From an uncultured Alistipes sp. (GTDB lineage: Bacteria; Bacteroidota; Bacteroidia; Bacteroidales; Rikenellaceae): DNA of 9,411 nucleotides. Of this stretch, positions 1 to 6,425 are shown piece by piece; the stretch's first letter is position 1, and every line of letters starts with the position of its first letter. The notes beneath the pieces were generated by a model that did not search any database, was not told where the DNA came from, and saw nothing but the letters and a program-made list of their open reading frames with translations. Made by a program: the position numbers and the translations under genes. The DNA is taken from positions 1 to 9,411 of the forward strand of contig CAAGGY010000015.1 of the NCBI GenBank assembly GCA_900769525.1, in the 5' to 3' direction.

Positions 1-33
1 CCACTCTCATTATCACTCGGTTTGCTGAGGCGT

Positions 34-84
34 GGGTATTAAAAATAATACCCGTGAAGTGTGGTGTAAATTATTAATTTACAC
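34..84. other. Two hairpins downstream of the ybaK-like gene
   Basis: Two inverted repeats lie beyond the 3' end of the minus-strand deacylase gene. The first is GGGTATT (34-40) with AATACCC (47-53) around a 6-nt loop, extendable by wobble pairs. The second is GTGTAAAT (64-71) with ATTTACAC (77-84) around a 5-nt loop. Neither is followed by a T tract on either strand, so they are not convincing intrinsic terminators. They could stabilise the mRNA end or belong to an unseen gene left of the window. I see no credible gene in bases 1-112. Confidence 0.3.
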
Positions 85-112
85 TGTGTTGAACTGTTTT
101 ATTGTTTTGGTA

Positions 113-595
113 TTAGGCTATGATATCGGCCAGCGTAGCGCCCACATAGGCGATAAGCTCTTCTGGGGCAATGGCAATTTGAAGACCTCGCACACCAGCA
201 CTTATATATATACGTTGGTGGTCTGTAGCTGTAGAGTGGAAGTAGGTGGGTAGCGGTTTCTTCATGCCTATGGGCGAGCATCCACCACGAATATATCCCG
301 TTGAGGGTAGCAGCTCCTTCATCGGTATCATCTCGCACCACTTATTACCTGACACCTTGGCTGCCGCCTTTAGGTCTACCTCCTTGTCGCCAGGAATGAC
401 GCATACAAAGAGACCTGTGCGGTCGCCACGCAGCACTAAGGTTTTGAACACCGTGGCTATATCCTCGCCAAGCTCCTCGGCCACGTGTGTGGCAGCGAGG
501 TTATCCTCATCGACAGTGTAGGGTACGAGGTCGTAGGCAATCTTTGCCTTGTCGAGCAGTCGAGCTGCATTTGTCTTATCTATTCGCTTGGCCAT
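113..595 (-). CDS. ybaK: YbaK/EbsC-family aminoacyl-tRNA deacylase (Cys-tRNA(Pro) deacylase type)
   Basis: A 160-residue cytosolic protein of the YbaK/ProX-like editing family. Members hydrolyse mischarged tRNA in trans; YbaK itself removes Cys from tRNA(Pro), a mistake made by prolyl-tRNA synthetase. Seen in the sequence: full family length, the conserved lysine in VFKTLV (K51, equivalent to the catalytic-pocket lysine of the family), the glycine-rich GGCSPIG motif (104-110) and an FH..A...IYISAG segment near the C terminus. The ATG at 595 begins MAKRIDKTNA, a typical family N terminus, and lies about 25 nt downstream of a good -7 element (621-628, minus). The gene stands alone and is divergent from the dehydrogenase gene at 653. 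The family is clear; the exact tRNA specificity is inferred from homology. Confidence 0.93.
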   Translation of the reverse strand: MAKRIDKTNAARLLDKAKIAYDLVPYTVDEDNLAATHVAEELGEDIATVFKTLVLRGDRTGLFVCVIPGDKEVDLKAAAKVSGNKWCEMIPMKELLPSTGYIRGGCSPIGMKKPLPTYFHSTATDHQRIYISAGVRGLQIAIAPEELIAYVGATLADIIA

Positions 596-620
596 TTTGA
601 TAAAAAAAACTTCAAACGTA

Positions 621-628
621 CAAATGTA
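621..628 (-). promoter_or_regulatory. -7 promoter element for ybaK-like gene
   Basis: On the minus strand this reads TACATTTG, a match to the Bacteroidetes -7 consensus TAnnTTTG. It ends 25 bp before the ATG at 595, which predicts a leader of about 20 nt. No clear TTTG -33 element is visible at the right distance. It lies only 12 bp from the opposing -7 element at 641-648, so the two divergent promoters overlap and may compete. Confidence 0.6.
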
Positions 629-640
629 GCAAAAAATTAC

Positions 641-648
641 TAATTTTG
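641..648 (+). promoter_or_regulatory. -7 promoter element for SDR gene, almost at the start codon
   Basis: TAATTTTG matches TAnnTTTG and ends only 4 nt before the ATG at 653. Transcription usually begins several nucleotides after this element, so the predicted mRNA would be leaderless or nearly so. There is no good -33 TTTG. The alternative is that the match is a chance product of the AT-rich spacer and the true promoter lies further upstream, inside the ybaK-like gene. Confidence 0.5.
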
Positions 649-652
649 CGCT

Positions 653-1444
653 ATGAGTTATGCTTTAATCACAGGTGCCTCGTCAGGCATTGGTCGCCAC
701 TATGCTTTGCAACTTGCCGAGCGTGGTTATAATATTATCGCTGTGAGCAATCAGCCCGTAGAGTTGGAGGCTGTAGCCGCAGAGCTTACCTCACGCTATG
801 GCGTTGAGGCCCACACGTTGTGTGTAAACCTTGCTGAGCATGGTGCGGCACTCGATATCTTCAATCGTTGCAAGAGCGAGGGGTGGGATGTCGAGATTTT
901 GGTCTGCAATGCAGGTATGCTCCTATTCTCAACACTTACGAATACCGACCCCGAGCGACTTGCCACAATAATCAATCTGCACTGCACCACAACGACACTT
1001 CTTTGTCGCTACTTTGGCGAGTGGTTTAAGGAGCAGGGTAGAGGTAAGATATTGCTAATGAGCTCCTCTACAGCGTGGTTGCCCTATCCTACAATCTCGC
1101 ACTATGCAGCCACCAAGGCCTATCTTAAGAGCTTTGGCTCGTCGCTATGGTATGAGTTGCATCGCTCGGGCGTGAGCGTAACTGTCGTCTTCCCAGGTGC
1201 TGTCGACACGCCTCTCTACAAACTTAGTGACACCCTTCGTCGTAGGTTTGTGCAACTCGGTGTTATGATGCGTCCAGAGAGTATCGCTAAGCAGGGTATT
1301 AGAGCTATGATGCGTGGCCGTAGACGTGTTACGCCAGGCTTTTTCACCAAGTTTGTTGTCGCTATCTGTGCTCTGCTACCAGCACGTCTGCTCGATATAT
1401 TTTTGCTGTTACCACCTATAAAGCGACTACTTCAGCGAATCTAA
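653..1444 (+). CDS. Short-chain dehydrogenase/reductase (classical SDR)
   Basis: A 263-residue NAD(P)-dependent oxidoreductase of the classical SDR superfamily; the substrate is not recognisable. Seen: the Rossmann cofactor motif TGASSGIG (7-14) at the extreme N terminus, CNAG (85-88, the NNAG motif), N108, S138, and Y151-x3-K155, which together give the full catalytic tetrad. The PGAVDTP segment (181-187) is the usual post-catalytic loop. The C-terminal ~35 residues are hydrophobic with a run of leucines (about 232-255), longer than in soluble SDRs, suggesting membrane association or an acyl-lipid substrate. This resembles the ketoacyl/sphinganine-reductase-like branch, but that is inference. 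The start is fixed by the cofactor motif. The 3' end overlaps the convergent HAD gene by 18 bp with no terminator between them. Confidence 0.93.
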   Translation: MSYALITGASSGIGRHYALQLAERGYNIIAVSNQPVELEAVAAELTSRYGVEAHTLCVNLAEHGAALDIFNRCKSEGWDVEILVCNAGMLLFSTLTNTDPERLATIINLHCTTTTLLCRYFGEWFKEQGRGKILLMSSSTAWLPYPTISHYAATKAYLKSFGSSLWYELHRSGVSVTVVFPGAVDTPLYKLSDTLRRRFVQLGVMMRPESIAKQGIRAMMRGRRRVTPGFFTKFVVAICALLPARLLDIFLLLPPIKRLLQRI

Positions 1445-2095
1445 GAGCATGCGTAGGCGCTCTACGCTGATATCTCTAAAGTCGTCTATGATGAGGTCGG
1501 CGTCGGTTGTCTTGAGGAACTCGCGAGTAAATGTTGTTGCGAGGGCCACAACGACCATTCCTGCTCGCTTGCCCGCCTCGATACCCGCCTCAGCATCTTC
1601 GAATACGATGCACTCCTTTGGCTCAAGGCCGAGTTTGGCTGCTGCTGTGAGGTATATTTCTGGGTCGGGCTTACACTTTGTAACTTGGTCGCCAGCAACG
1701 ATAGCCGAAAAGTAGGGGCGAATGGCGCACTTGTCGAGCACAAAGTCTACATTCGCAAGAAAACCCGATGAGCCAACAGCACATCTAAGACCTGCGCGCT
1801 CGCTCTCGGCCAAGAAACCGAGAAGGCCTGGCTGTGGAGTGATTGTTGGTGCGTATATCTCACGATAGATGGCCTCCTTCTGGTTGCCAAGCTCACGAAT
1901 ACCTACACGCTCGACAATCTCACGTGGCATAAGGTCACCCATAATGTCGTCGTTGCCACGACCAAAGTGGCGGTTTAGCTCATCGAAGGTGCGCTCCACG
2001 CCGTAGCGACGGAAAAATTCGGCAAAGGCCTCACGGTGAACATCGAGGTTGTTGACCAACACACCGTCCATATCGAATAGTAATCCCTTAAGCAT
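1427..2095 (-). CDS. HAD-superfamily hydrolase, beta-phosphoglucomutase/phosphatase-like
   Basis: A 222-residue cytosolic HAD enzyme of the beta-phosphoglucomutase-like (subfamily IA) group, with all four motifs present. Motif I is FDMDG with nucleophile D8 and acid/base D10. Motif II is VGSS (107-110). Motif III is the lysine of CKPDPE (K142). Motif IV is FEDAEAG (E166, D167). The cap domain lies between residues about 15 and 85. FEDAxAGIEA is typical of sugar-phosphate phosphatases and beta-PGM; which one cannot be decided here. I place the start at 2095 because MLKGLLFDMDG is the normal family N terminus. The in-frame upstream ATG at 2122 falls inside the predicted -7 box and adds nine atypical residues. 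The 3' end runs into the last codons of the convergent SDR gene. Confidence 0.92.
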   Translation of the reverse strand: MLKGLLFDMDGVLVNNLDVHREAFAEFFRRYGVERTFDELNRHFGRGNDDIMGDLMPREIVERVGIRELGNQKEAIYREIYAPTITPQPGLLGFLAESERAGLRCAVGSSGFLANVDFVLDKCAIRPYFSAIVAGDQVTKCKPDPEIYLTAAAKLGLEPKECIVFEDAEAGIEAGKRAGMVVVALATTFTREFLKTTDADLIIDDFRDISVERLRMLLDSLK

Positions 2096-2119
2096 AATCC
2101 TAAATTTTATTTCGTCTGG

Positions 2120-2127
2120 CAAAGATA
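2120..2127 (-). promoter_or_regulatory. -7 promoter element for HAD gene
   Basis: The minus strand reads TATCTTTG, a consensus TAnnTTTG. It ends 24 bp before the ATG at 2095, giving a predicted leader of roughly 18 nt. No clear -33 TTTG is seen. It overlaps the alternative upstream ATG at 2122, which argues for the downstream start. Confidence 0.6.
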
Positions 2128-2178
2128 CCCTTTTTCGCTGAATAAAAGTGCGATATTGTTTAGTTTTCGGCTATTTGT

Positions 2179-2209
2179 TTTGCCGATTCAAGCAAAATTA
2201 TTAATTTTG
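2179..2209 (+). promoter_or_regulatory. Bacteroidetes promoter for the kinase/regulator operon
   Basis: TTTG at 2179-2182 and TAATTTTG at 2202-2209 are separated by 19 bp, the same spacing as in the tRNA promoter of this window. The -7 element ends 6 nt before the ATG at 2216, so the transcript would begin at or within a few bases of the start codon. A short inverted repeat, TCGGC (2167-2171) with GCCGA (2182-2186), surrounds the -33 element and might be an operator. Confidence 0.7.
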
Positions 2210-2215
2210 TAGGCG

Positions 2216-3265
2216 ATGAAACTATCAGTGCATATCAAGAATATTGGACTCGGTGAGAATGTTATCTATGCCCTTGTGTGGATGACAATCTACCTTATCC
2301 CATTTATGAACGCTCACCTTATGTCCGAATCGAGTGTCGACTTTGGTAAGGTGGTCATTTCGTGGGCTAAAATTTCGCCCTACTTCATTATCTTCCTTGT
2401 TCACAACTACCTGATACTGCCCCTACTTATGAAGCATAAGTATTGGTGGTACATGCTATTTCTACTACTGCTTGTATCTTCGATTTTCGGATTTATTGAG
2501 GTGGTTGACTTCCGATTCTGGCAGAGTAATGTCGACCTGCGTGATAAGGCATCGCTAACGGAGCTGGCTTGGTATTGGAATATGCTCTTTAGTATCCTTA
2601 TGGCGGGAGCTAATGCTATGATTAAGCTATACTACCGTGCCATTGTCATAGACCAGCGTATGACTCTGCTCGAAAGACAGAATATCGAGACGCAGATGCA
2701 GTATTTGAAGTATCAGATAAATCCGCACTTTCTGATGAATACGCTAAACAACATTCACGCAATGATCGATTTCGACCGTGAAATGGCTCGTAATAGCGTT
2801 ATGGTGCTCTCAAGAATGATGCGTCACGTGCTCTACGACTCTGGCGAGAAGGATACGACTCTCGATAAGGAGGTCGAGTTTTTGGAGAACTACATCGAGC
2901 TGATGCGTATCCGTTTTATCGACGATCTAGATATATCGTTCAACCACCCCGATATGGTGCAGTGTCGCAAGATTAACCTTCCGCCGCTACTTTTGATTGT
3001 GCTGATAGAGAATGCCTTTAAGCACGGCATTAGCTATAATAAGAGGTCGTTTATCCACGTAAATATATATATCGACCGTGGCGAGCTCACCTGCGTGGTG
3101 GCCAATACACGTCACTACTCTCACACCAGCGAGCATAGTGGCATTGGCCTAAACAACATTACCAAGCGTTTGGACCTGCTCTTTGGTCAGAACTATACGC
3201 TTGATATTGACGATAAGGATCAGAATAGATATATTGTTAAATTAGTAATTCCCCTAACAAACTAA
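2216..3265 (+). CDS. LytS-family sensor histidine kinase (His_kinase PF06580 type)
   Basis: A 349-residue inner-membrane sensor kinase. Four hydrophobic segments lie at about 16-36, 48-72, 76-98 and 117-139, with almost no extracytoplasmic domain, so the signal is probably sensed in or at the membrane. A short coiled-coil linker (about 145-165) leads into the kinase core. The phospho-acceptor is H171 in QINPHFLMNTLNNIH, the hallmark of the family. The N box is PPLLLIVLIENAFKHGI (256-272, N266) and the G box is SGIGLNNITKRL (308-319). The QP usually found before VENA is replaced by IV, a small deviation. The stop codon is separated by one base from the start of the LytTR regulator, so the pair is an operon and surely cognate partners. 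The start is supported by the promoter 6 nt upstream. The signal is unknown. Confidence 0.95.
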   Translation: MKLSVHIKNIGLGENVIYALVWMTIYLIPFMNAHLMSESSVDFGKVVISWAKISPYFIIFLVHNYLILPLLMKHKYWWYMLFLLLLVSSIFGFIEVVDFRFWQSNVDLRDKASLTELAWYWNMLFSILMAGANAMIKLYYRAIVIDQRMTLLERQNIETQMQYLKYQINPHFLMNTLNNIHAMIDFDREMARNSVMVLSRMMRHVLYDSGEKDTTLDKEVEFLENYIELMRIRFIDDLDISFNHPDMVQCRKINLPPLLLIVLIENAFKHGISYNKRSFIHVNIYIDRGELTCVVANTRHYSHTSEHSGIGLNNITKRLDLLFGQNYTLDIDDKDQNRYIVKLVIPLTN

Positions 3266-3266
3266 T

Positions 3267-3998
3267 ATGGTAAGATGTATTGCAATTGATGATGAGCCAT
3301 TGGCTCTCAGACAGCTCAAAAGCTATATCGAGCGTACCGAGCAACTTCAACTAGTAGCCACCTGTCGCAGCGCCCTTGAGGCTCAGCAGGTGCTCGAACG
3401 TGAGCAGGTTGAACTTATCTTTGTGGATATCAATATGCCCGATATGAATGGCCTTGAGTTTGTCCGCTCGCTCACATCGAACTACTACATTATCTTCACT
3501 ACTGCCCATTCGGAGTTTGCCCTCGAGGGTTTCAAGCTCAACGCTTTGGACTATCTGTTGAAGCCATTTAGCTATGATGAGTTTATGAAGGCCTCGCAGA
3601 AGGCTATATCGCTTGTCGACCTTTTGCAGCGTTGCCGTGTTGCCGAGAGTGCTGTGGCTCAGAACGAGGCCGAGAGTACCGACTCGGAGTATATATCCGT
3701 GAAGGCCGACTATAAGACACAGCTCGTTAAAATCGCAGATATCGTCTATTTGGAGAGTGCTGGAGAGTATGTGCGTCTGCATATCGAGGGTAGTGCAACA
3801 ATCACTACGTTGTTCAGACTCAAGAATATGGAGACTACACTCCCCTCAAATCTCTTCCAGCGTGTTCACCGCTCATATATCGTAAACCTTAAACGTATAT
3901 CGAGCTACACTAAGGGTCGCATATTCCTTGACAATGGTGAGTATATCCCCTTGGGTGAGAACTACAAGGAGCGCTTCTTCGAGTGCTTTAAGGGGTAG
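3267..3998 (+). CDS. LytTR-family response regulator
   Basis: A 243-residue cytosolic DNA-binding regulator, the partner of the kinase at 2216. Residues 1-118 form a receiver domain with acidic pocket D8/D9, phosphorylation site D54 in FVDINMPDMNG, switch threonine T79 and K99 in LLKPF. A linker rich in Glu and Ala (about 122-140) joins it to a C-terminal LytTR domain (about 141-240), recognisable from EYISVKADYK, IVYLESAGEYVRLH and FQRVHRSYIVNL. LytTR proteins bind paired direct repeats of about 10 bp roughly two helical turns apart. A candidate pair lies 78-104 bp downstream of this gene's stop, before the transporter promoter. The organisation resembles LytSR and BtsSR/YpdAB pairs, which control transporters or export and autolysis genes. 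The gene ends 22 bp before a strong terminator. Confidence 0.95.
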   Translation: MVRCIAIDDEPLALRQLKSYIERTEQLQLVATCRSALEAQQVLEREQVELIFVDINMPDMNGLEFVRSLTSNYYIIFTTAHSEFALEGFKLNALDYLLKPFSYDEFMKASQKAISLVDLLQRCRVAESAVAQNEAESTDSEYISVKADYKTQLVKIADIVYLESAGEYVRLHIEGSATITTLFRLKNMETTLPSNLFQRVHRSYIVNLKRISSYTKGRIFLDNGEYIPLGENYKERFFECFKG

Positions 3999-4020
3999 TG
4001 GCGATTTATCGCTTGTTTAA

Positions 4021-4063
4021 TGGGCTACGGAGGCTTGCTTTGGCAGCTTCGTAGCCCATTTTT
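4021..4063 (+). terminator. Intrinsic terminator of the kinase/regulator operon
   Basis: TGGGCTACG (4021-4029) pairs perfectly with CGTAGCCCA (4050-4058). The stem continues inward through a G-T wobble and a few further pairs with a bulge, and TTTTT (4059-4063) follows. It begins 22 bp after the regulator stop codon and insulates the downstream transporter gene. Confidence 0.88.
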
Positions 4064-4075
4064 GCCTATAACAGC

Positions 4076-4102
4076 GCCTTAAAACCGAATAATATGCCTT
4101 AA
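4076..4102 (+). repeat. Direct repeat GCCTTAA x2, candidate LytTR operator
   Basis: GCCTTAA occurs at 4076-4082 and again at 4096-4102, in the same orientation and 20 bp apart start to start. That is about two helical turns, the geometry known for LytTR-family binding sites. It lies just upstream of where the -33 element of the transporter promoter should be. The base sequence is not a close match to published LytTR half-sites, so the assignment is inferred from spacing and context only. Confidence 0.4.
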
Positions 4103-4148
4103 GTGCATTTTTCTTTCATCTAAAGGTCGCTTTATAATATATATTTCA

Positions 4149-4156
4149 TATCTTTG
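4149..4156 (+). promoter_or_regulatory. -7 promoter element of the transporter gene
   Basis: TATCTTTG is a full match to TAnnTTTG, 30 nt before the ATG at 4187, predicting a leader of about 25 nt. No TTTG-like -33 box is present at the expected place (around 4126-4129), so the promoter may need an activator. The possible TTG start codon at 4154 lies within this element and is therefore unlikely. Confidence 0.65.
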
Positions 4157-4186
4157 TCGCTCGTTATTAACCCTAATTTTAAATCA

Positions 4187-5884
4187 ATGAATTTCGATTG
4201 GATTAAAACCGTTATTATGGGTAGTGGCAATCCAGAGCACCCCTCTATTGCACACACCATATTTATCCTTGCGTTGGTCATTGCCTCAGGTATTGCCCTC
4301 AGCAGGATAAAGATTAAGGGTGTTTCGTTTGGTATGACCTGGATTCTCTTCACGGGTATCCTCGCTGGCCACTTCCTCGATGCTGGCTCTATTCACCACG
4401 ACACACTCCACTTTATTAAGGAGTTTGGCCTTATTCTCTTTGTCTTTTTCATCGGTTTGCAGGTGGGTCCGGGATTCTTCTCATCACTCAAGAGTGGTGG
4501 TTTGAAGCTTATCTCGTTGGCCGCACTCGTAATCCTGCTCGGTGCTGTGACAACCTACGTTATCCACCTTATCACAGGCACACCTATGCCTACGATGGTG
4601 GGTGTGATGTCGGGTGCGGTGACCAATACCCCTGGTCTTGGTGCTGCTCAGCAGGCATATATGGACGCTACAGGTGTAGACGATCCAACAATCTCGCTCG
4701 GCTATGCCGTTGCCTATCCGTTGGGTGTTATCGGCATCATCCTCACAATGATTTTCATGCGCTTAGTACTGCGTGTCGACTATAAGAAGGAGGATGAGGG
4801 TTTGGCAGCCTTGAGCAACGAGACAAGCCTTCCTCACCGCTACTCTGTTGAGTTTACTAACGAGATGCTCGAGGGTAAGACTATCGCCATTGCACACATG
4901 CTCATCAACCGTCAGTTTGTCGTGTCACGTATTATGCGCTCATCTGGCGAGATTGTCATGGCCGATGGTAACTCTAAGCTCATTTTGGGCGATCGCCTTC
5001 GCATCATCTGCTCGGAGGACGACAGTGAGGCTATCCTCGCATTCTTCGGTAAGCCTGTCGAGATGACTGCCGACGAGTGGGGTGCAACAGCTATGCAGTC
5101 GACACCTCTCGTCTCACGCCGTATCCTTATCACACGTGAGGAGATTAATGGTAAGAAGTTCTCTGACTTGCGCCTCCGCACACGCTACGGTATCAACATC
5201 ACACGTGTTCATCGTGCTGGTGTCGACCTTATCCCTTATCAGGGTATGGAGCTCCAGGTGGGCGATAAGGTGATGGTTGTAGGTCCTGAGGCTGCTGTTC
5301 AGCAGGCTGAGAAGGTGCTCGGTAACTCACTCAAGAAGCTCGACCACCCAAATCTATTGCCTGTATTCCTCGGCATCGCTCTTGGCGTGTTGCTCGGCTC
5401 ACTACCTTTGATGAACATTCCACAGCCTGTAAAGCTCGGTTTGGCAGGTGGTCCACTTATCATCGCTATCCTATTGGGTAAGTTTGGCCCTCACTTCCAC
5501 CTTGTCACCTATACCACTATGAGTGCTAACCTTATGTTGCGTGAGATCGGTCTTGCAATGTTCCTCGCAGCCGTTGGTATCGGCGCTGGTGATGGCTTTG
5601 TCGATGCTATCGTTGGTGGCGGTTATAAGTGGGTTGGCTATGGTGTCATCATCACCGTGTTGCCTCTTATCATCGTGGCACTCATCGCACGTCTTAAGTT
5701 CAAGATTAACTACTATACGCTCATGGGTCTTATGGCGGGGGCTATGACCGATCCTCCAGCGCTCGGCTTTGCAAGCACCTCATCGGGTAACGATATGCCT
5801 GCTGTGGGTTATGCAACAGTCTACCCTGTGGTTATGTTCTTGCGAGTGCTCACAGCCCAGCTGCTTATGCTCATGGCGCTGTAG
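4187..5884 (+). CDS. YidE/YbjL/AspT-type transporter with two RCK_C (TrkA-C) domains
   Basis: A 565-residue inner-membrane protein of the aspartate:alanine exchanger family. It has two related membrane halves (about 20-195 and 388-563) flanking a cytoplasmic pair of TrkA-C/RCK_C domains (about 215-290 and 308-385). The halves show matching signatures: GLQVGPGF (90-97) and GAVTNTPGLGAA (143-154) in the first, GAMTDPPALGFA (518-529) in the second. This is the internal duplication expected for AspT-fold carriers. The length matches E. coli YidE (about 550 residues). AspT exchanges aspartate for alanine; the substrate of YidE-like proteins is not established, so a small carboxylate or amino acid is inferred only. 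I chose the ATG at 4187 because the in-frame TTG at 4154 sits in the -7 box. The gene is a single transcription unit with its own terminator, downstream of the LytS/LytTR pair, and may be its target. Confidence 0.93.
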   Translation: MNFDWIKTVIMGSGNPEHPSIAHTIFILALVIASGIALSRIKIKGVSFGMTWILFTGILAGHFLDAGSIHHDTLHFIKEFGLILFVFFIGLQVGPGFFSSLKSGGLKLISLAALVILLGAVTTYVIHLITGTPMPTMVGVMSGAVTNTPGLGAAQQAYMDATGVDDPTISLGYAVAYPLGVIGIILTMIFMRLVLRVDYKKEDEGLAALSNETSLPHRYSVEFTNEMLEGKTIAIAHMLINRQFVVSRIMRSSGEIVMADGNSKLILGDRLRIICSEDDSEAILAFFGKPVEMTADEWGATAMQSTPLVSRRILITREEINGKKFSDLRLRTRYGINITRVHRAGVDLIPYQGMELQVGDKVMVVGPEAAVQQAEKVLGNSLKKLDHPNLLPVFLGIALGVLLGSLPLMNIPQPVKLGLAGGPLIIAILLGKFGPHFHLVTYTTMSANLMLREIGLAMFLAAVGIGAGDGFVDAIVGGGYKWVGYGVIITVLPLIIVALIARLKFKINYYTLMGLMAGAMTDPPALGFASTSSGNDMPAVGYATVYPVVMFLRVLTAQLLMLMAL

Positions 5885-5907
5885 TGACACAGCTAAGATA
5901 GATAATG

Positions 5908-5946
5908 ATGAGTCCCTCTATGATGTGGAGGGACTCATTTTTTTTT
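5908..5946 (+). terminator. Intrinsic terminator of the transporter gene
   Basis: A perfect 11-bp stem, ATGAGTCCCTC (5908-5918) with GAGGGACTCAT (5928-5938), encloses a 9-nt loop and runs into a T tract through 5946. It starts 24 bp after the transporter stop codon. It is a strong Rho-independent terminator. Confidence 0.95.
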
Positions 5947-6099
5947 GTTGTTGGGCTCGTAGATATGTGCTGGTAGTTGGTTAGTGGTGGGGTGGTTCCT
6001 GCCTACTTATTATGGCGAGCGTGGGTTTTGCTAAGACCAGACAATTTGTGCTGTTGAGGCGTTAATTTTATAAATTTTCGCTGCTTGGCTACTAAATAT
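5947..6099. other. Intergenic stretch with no recognised feature
   Basis: Together with the flanking terminator (5908-5946) and the tRNA promoter and leader (6100-6195), this is the 311-bp gene-free gap between the transporter and the tRNA gene. I see no convincing open frame on either strand, no repeat and no RNA structure in 5947-6099. Confidence 0.5.
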
Positions 6100-6130
6100 T
6101 TTGCAATTCGATATATTTTATATACTTTTG
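6100..6130 (+). promoter_or_regulatory. Promoter of the tRNA-Arg gene
   Basis: TTTG (6100-6103) and TACTTTTG (6123-6130) with a 19-bp spacer fit the Bacteroidetes -33/-7 consensus. Transcription should begin near 6137, giving a 5' leader of about 60 nt to be removed from the precursor. The end of the -7 box is part of a perfect dyad, CTTTTGC-ACT-GCAAAAG (6125-6141). Confidence 0.7.
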
Positions 6131-6195
6131 CACTGCAAAAGCCATGGAATGGATTTTTGAATAGAGATTATCCGCCGTGGACTGCTTTTTGTGAT

Positions 6196-6269
6196 GGTCT
6201 CGTAGCTCAGTTGGATAGAGCAACAGCCTTCTAAGCTGTGGGTCGTGGGTTCGAACCCCGCCGAGATCA
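6196..6269 (+). tRNA. tRNA-Arg (anticodon UCU)
   Basis: A complete 74-nt cloverleaf can be folded by eye. The acceptor stem is GGTCTCG (6196-6202) with CGAGATC (6262-6268), including one G-T pair. The D arm is GCTC/GAGC (6205-6208, 6218-6221). The anticodon stem ACAGC/GCTGT (6223-6227, 6235-6239) holds loop CTTCTAA with anticodon TCT at 6230-6232. The variable loop is GGGTC. The T arm is GTGGG/CCCGC with loop TTCGAAC (6250-6256). The discriminator is A6269. The genomic sequence continues CC then T, so the full CCA is not encoded and must be added. It reads AGA (and AGG by wobble). It stands alone with its own promoter and terminator. tRNA-Arg genes are frequent integration sites, which is relevant to the gene fragment downstream. 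Confidence 0.96.
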
Positions 6270-6279
6270 CCTTTTCGCC

Positions 6280-6309
6280 AACAACCGAAGTTTCTTCGGT
6301 TGTTTTTTT
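6280..6309 (+). terminator. Intrinsic terminator of the tRNA gene
   Basis: AACAACCGAAG (6280-6290) and CTTCGGTTGTT (6294-6304) form a perfect 11-bp stem with a 3-nt TTT loop, followed by T through 6309. It lies 10 bp after the tRNA 3' end. Confidence 0.93.
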
Positions 6310-6329
6310 GTTTGTGCCCGTCCCTCGCT

Positions 6330-6348
6330 GCAAGCACCGGTGCCTTGC
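6330..6348. repeat. Small imperfect palindrome
   Basis: GCAAG-CACCGGTG-C-CTTGC is a dyad centred on the palindrome CACCGGTG with a single extra C. It lies between the tRNA terminator and the alcohol dehydrogenase fragment. It has no T tract and no known role; it could be a protein-binding site or a remnant of the event that left the fragment. Confidence 0.3.
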
Positions 6349-6410
6349 CCAATCAAAAAATCACGGTTTTTCACCCGAAAAATACCCCCAAAATTTTTAT
6401 CGGAAATTTA

Positions 6411-6419
6411 GGGGGGGGG
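6411..6419 (+). repeat. Run of nine G
   Basis: A G9 homopolymer lies directly before the point where alcohol dehydrogenase similarity and higher GC content begin (about 6426). It may mark a recombination junction. Homopolymers of this length are prone to slippage, so assembly or strain length variation is possible. Confidence 0.6.
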
Positions 6420-6425
6420 AAATTG

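Noticed and set aside
2096..2122. An upstream ATG for the HAD gene
   Set aside because: It falls in the -7 element and adds nine residues before the conserved N-terminal MLKGLLFDMDG, which is not typical of the family.
3351..3782. A 143-codon open frame on the minus strand
   Set aside because: It lies wholly within the well-supported response regulator gene on the plus strand and shows no recognisable motif; it is a reading-frame shadow.
4154..4186. An upstream TTG start that would add 11 residues to the transporter
   Set aside because: The TTG lies inside the predicted -7 box TATCTTTG (4149-4156), and family members start close to the ATG at 4187.
6092..6352. Minus-strand open frames across the tRNA gene
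   Set aside because: They cross the tRNA, its promoter and its terminator, and resemble no protein family.
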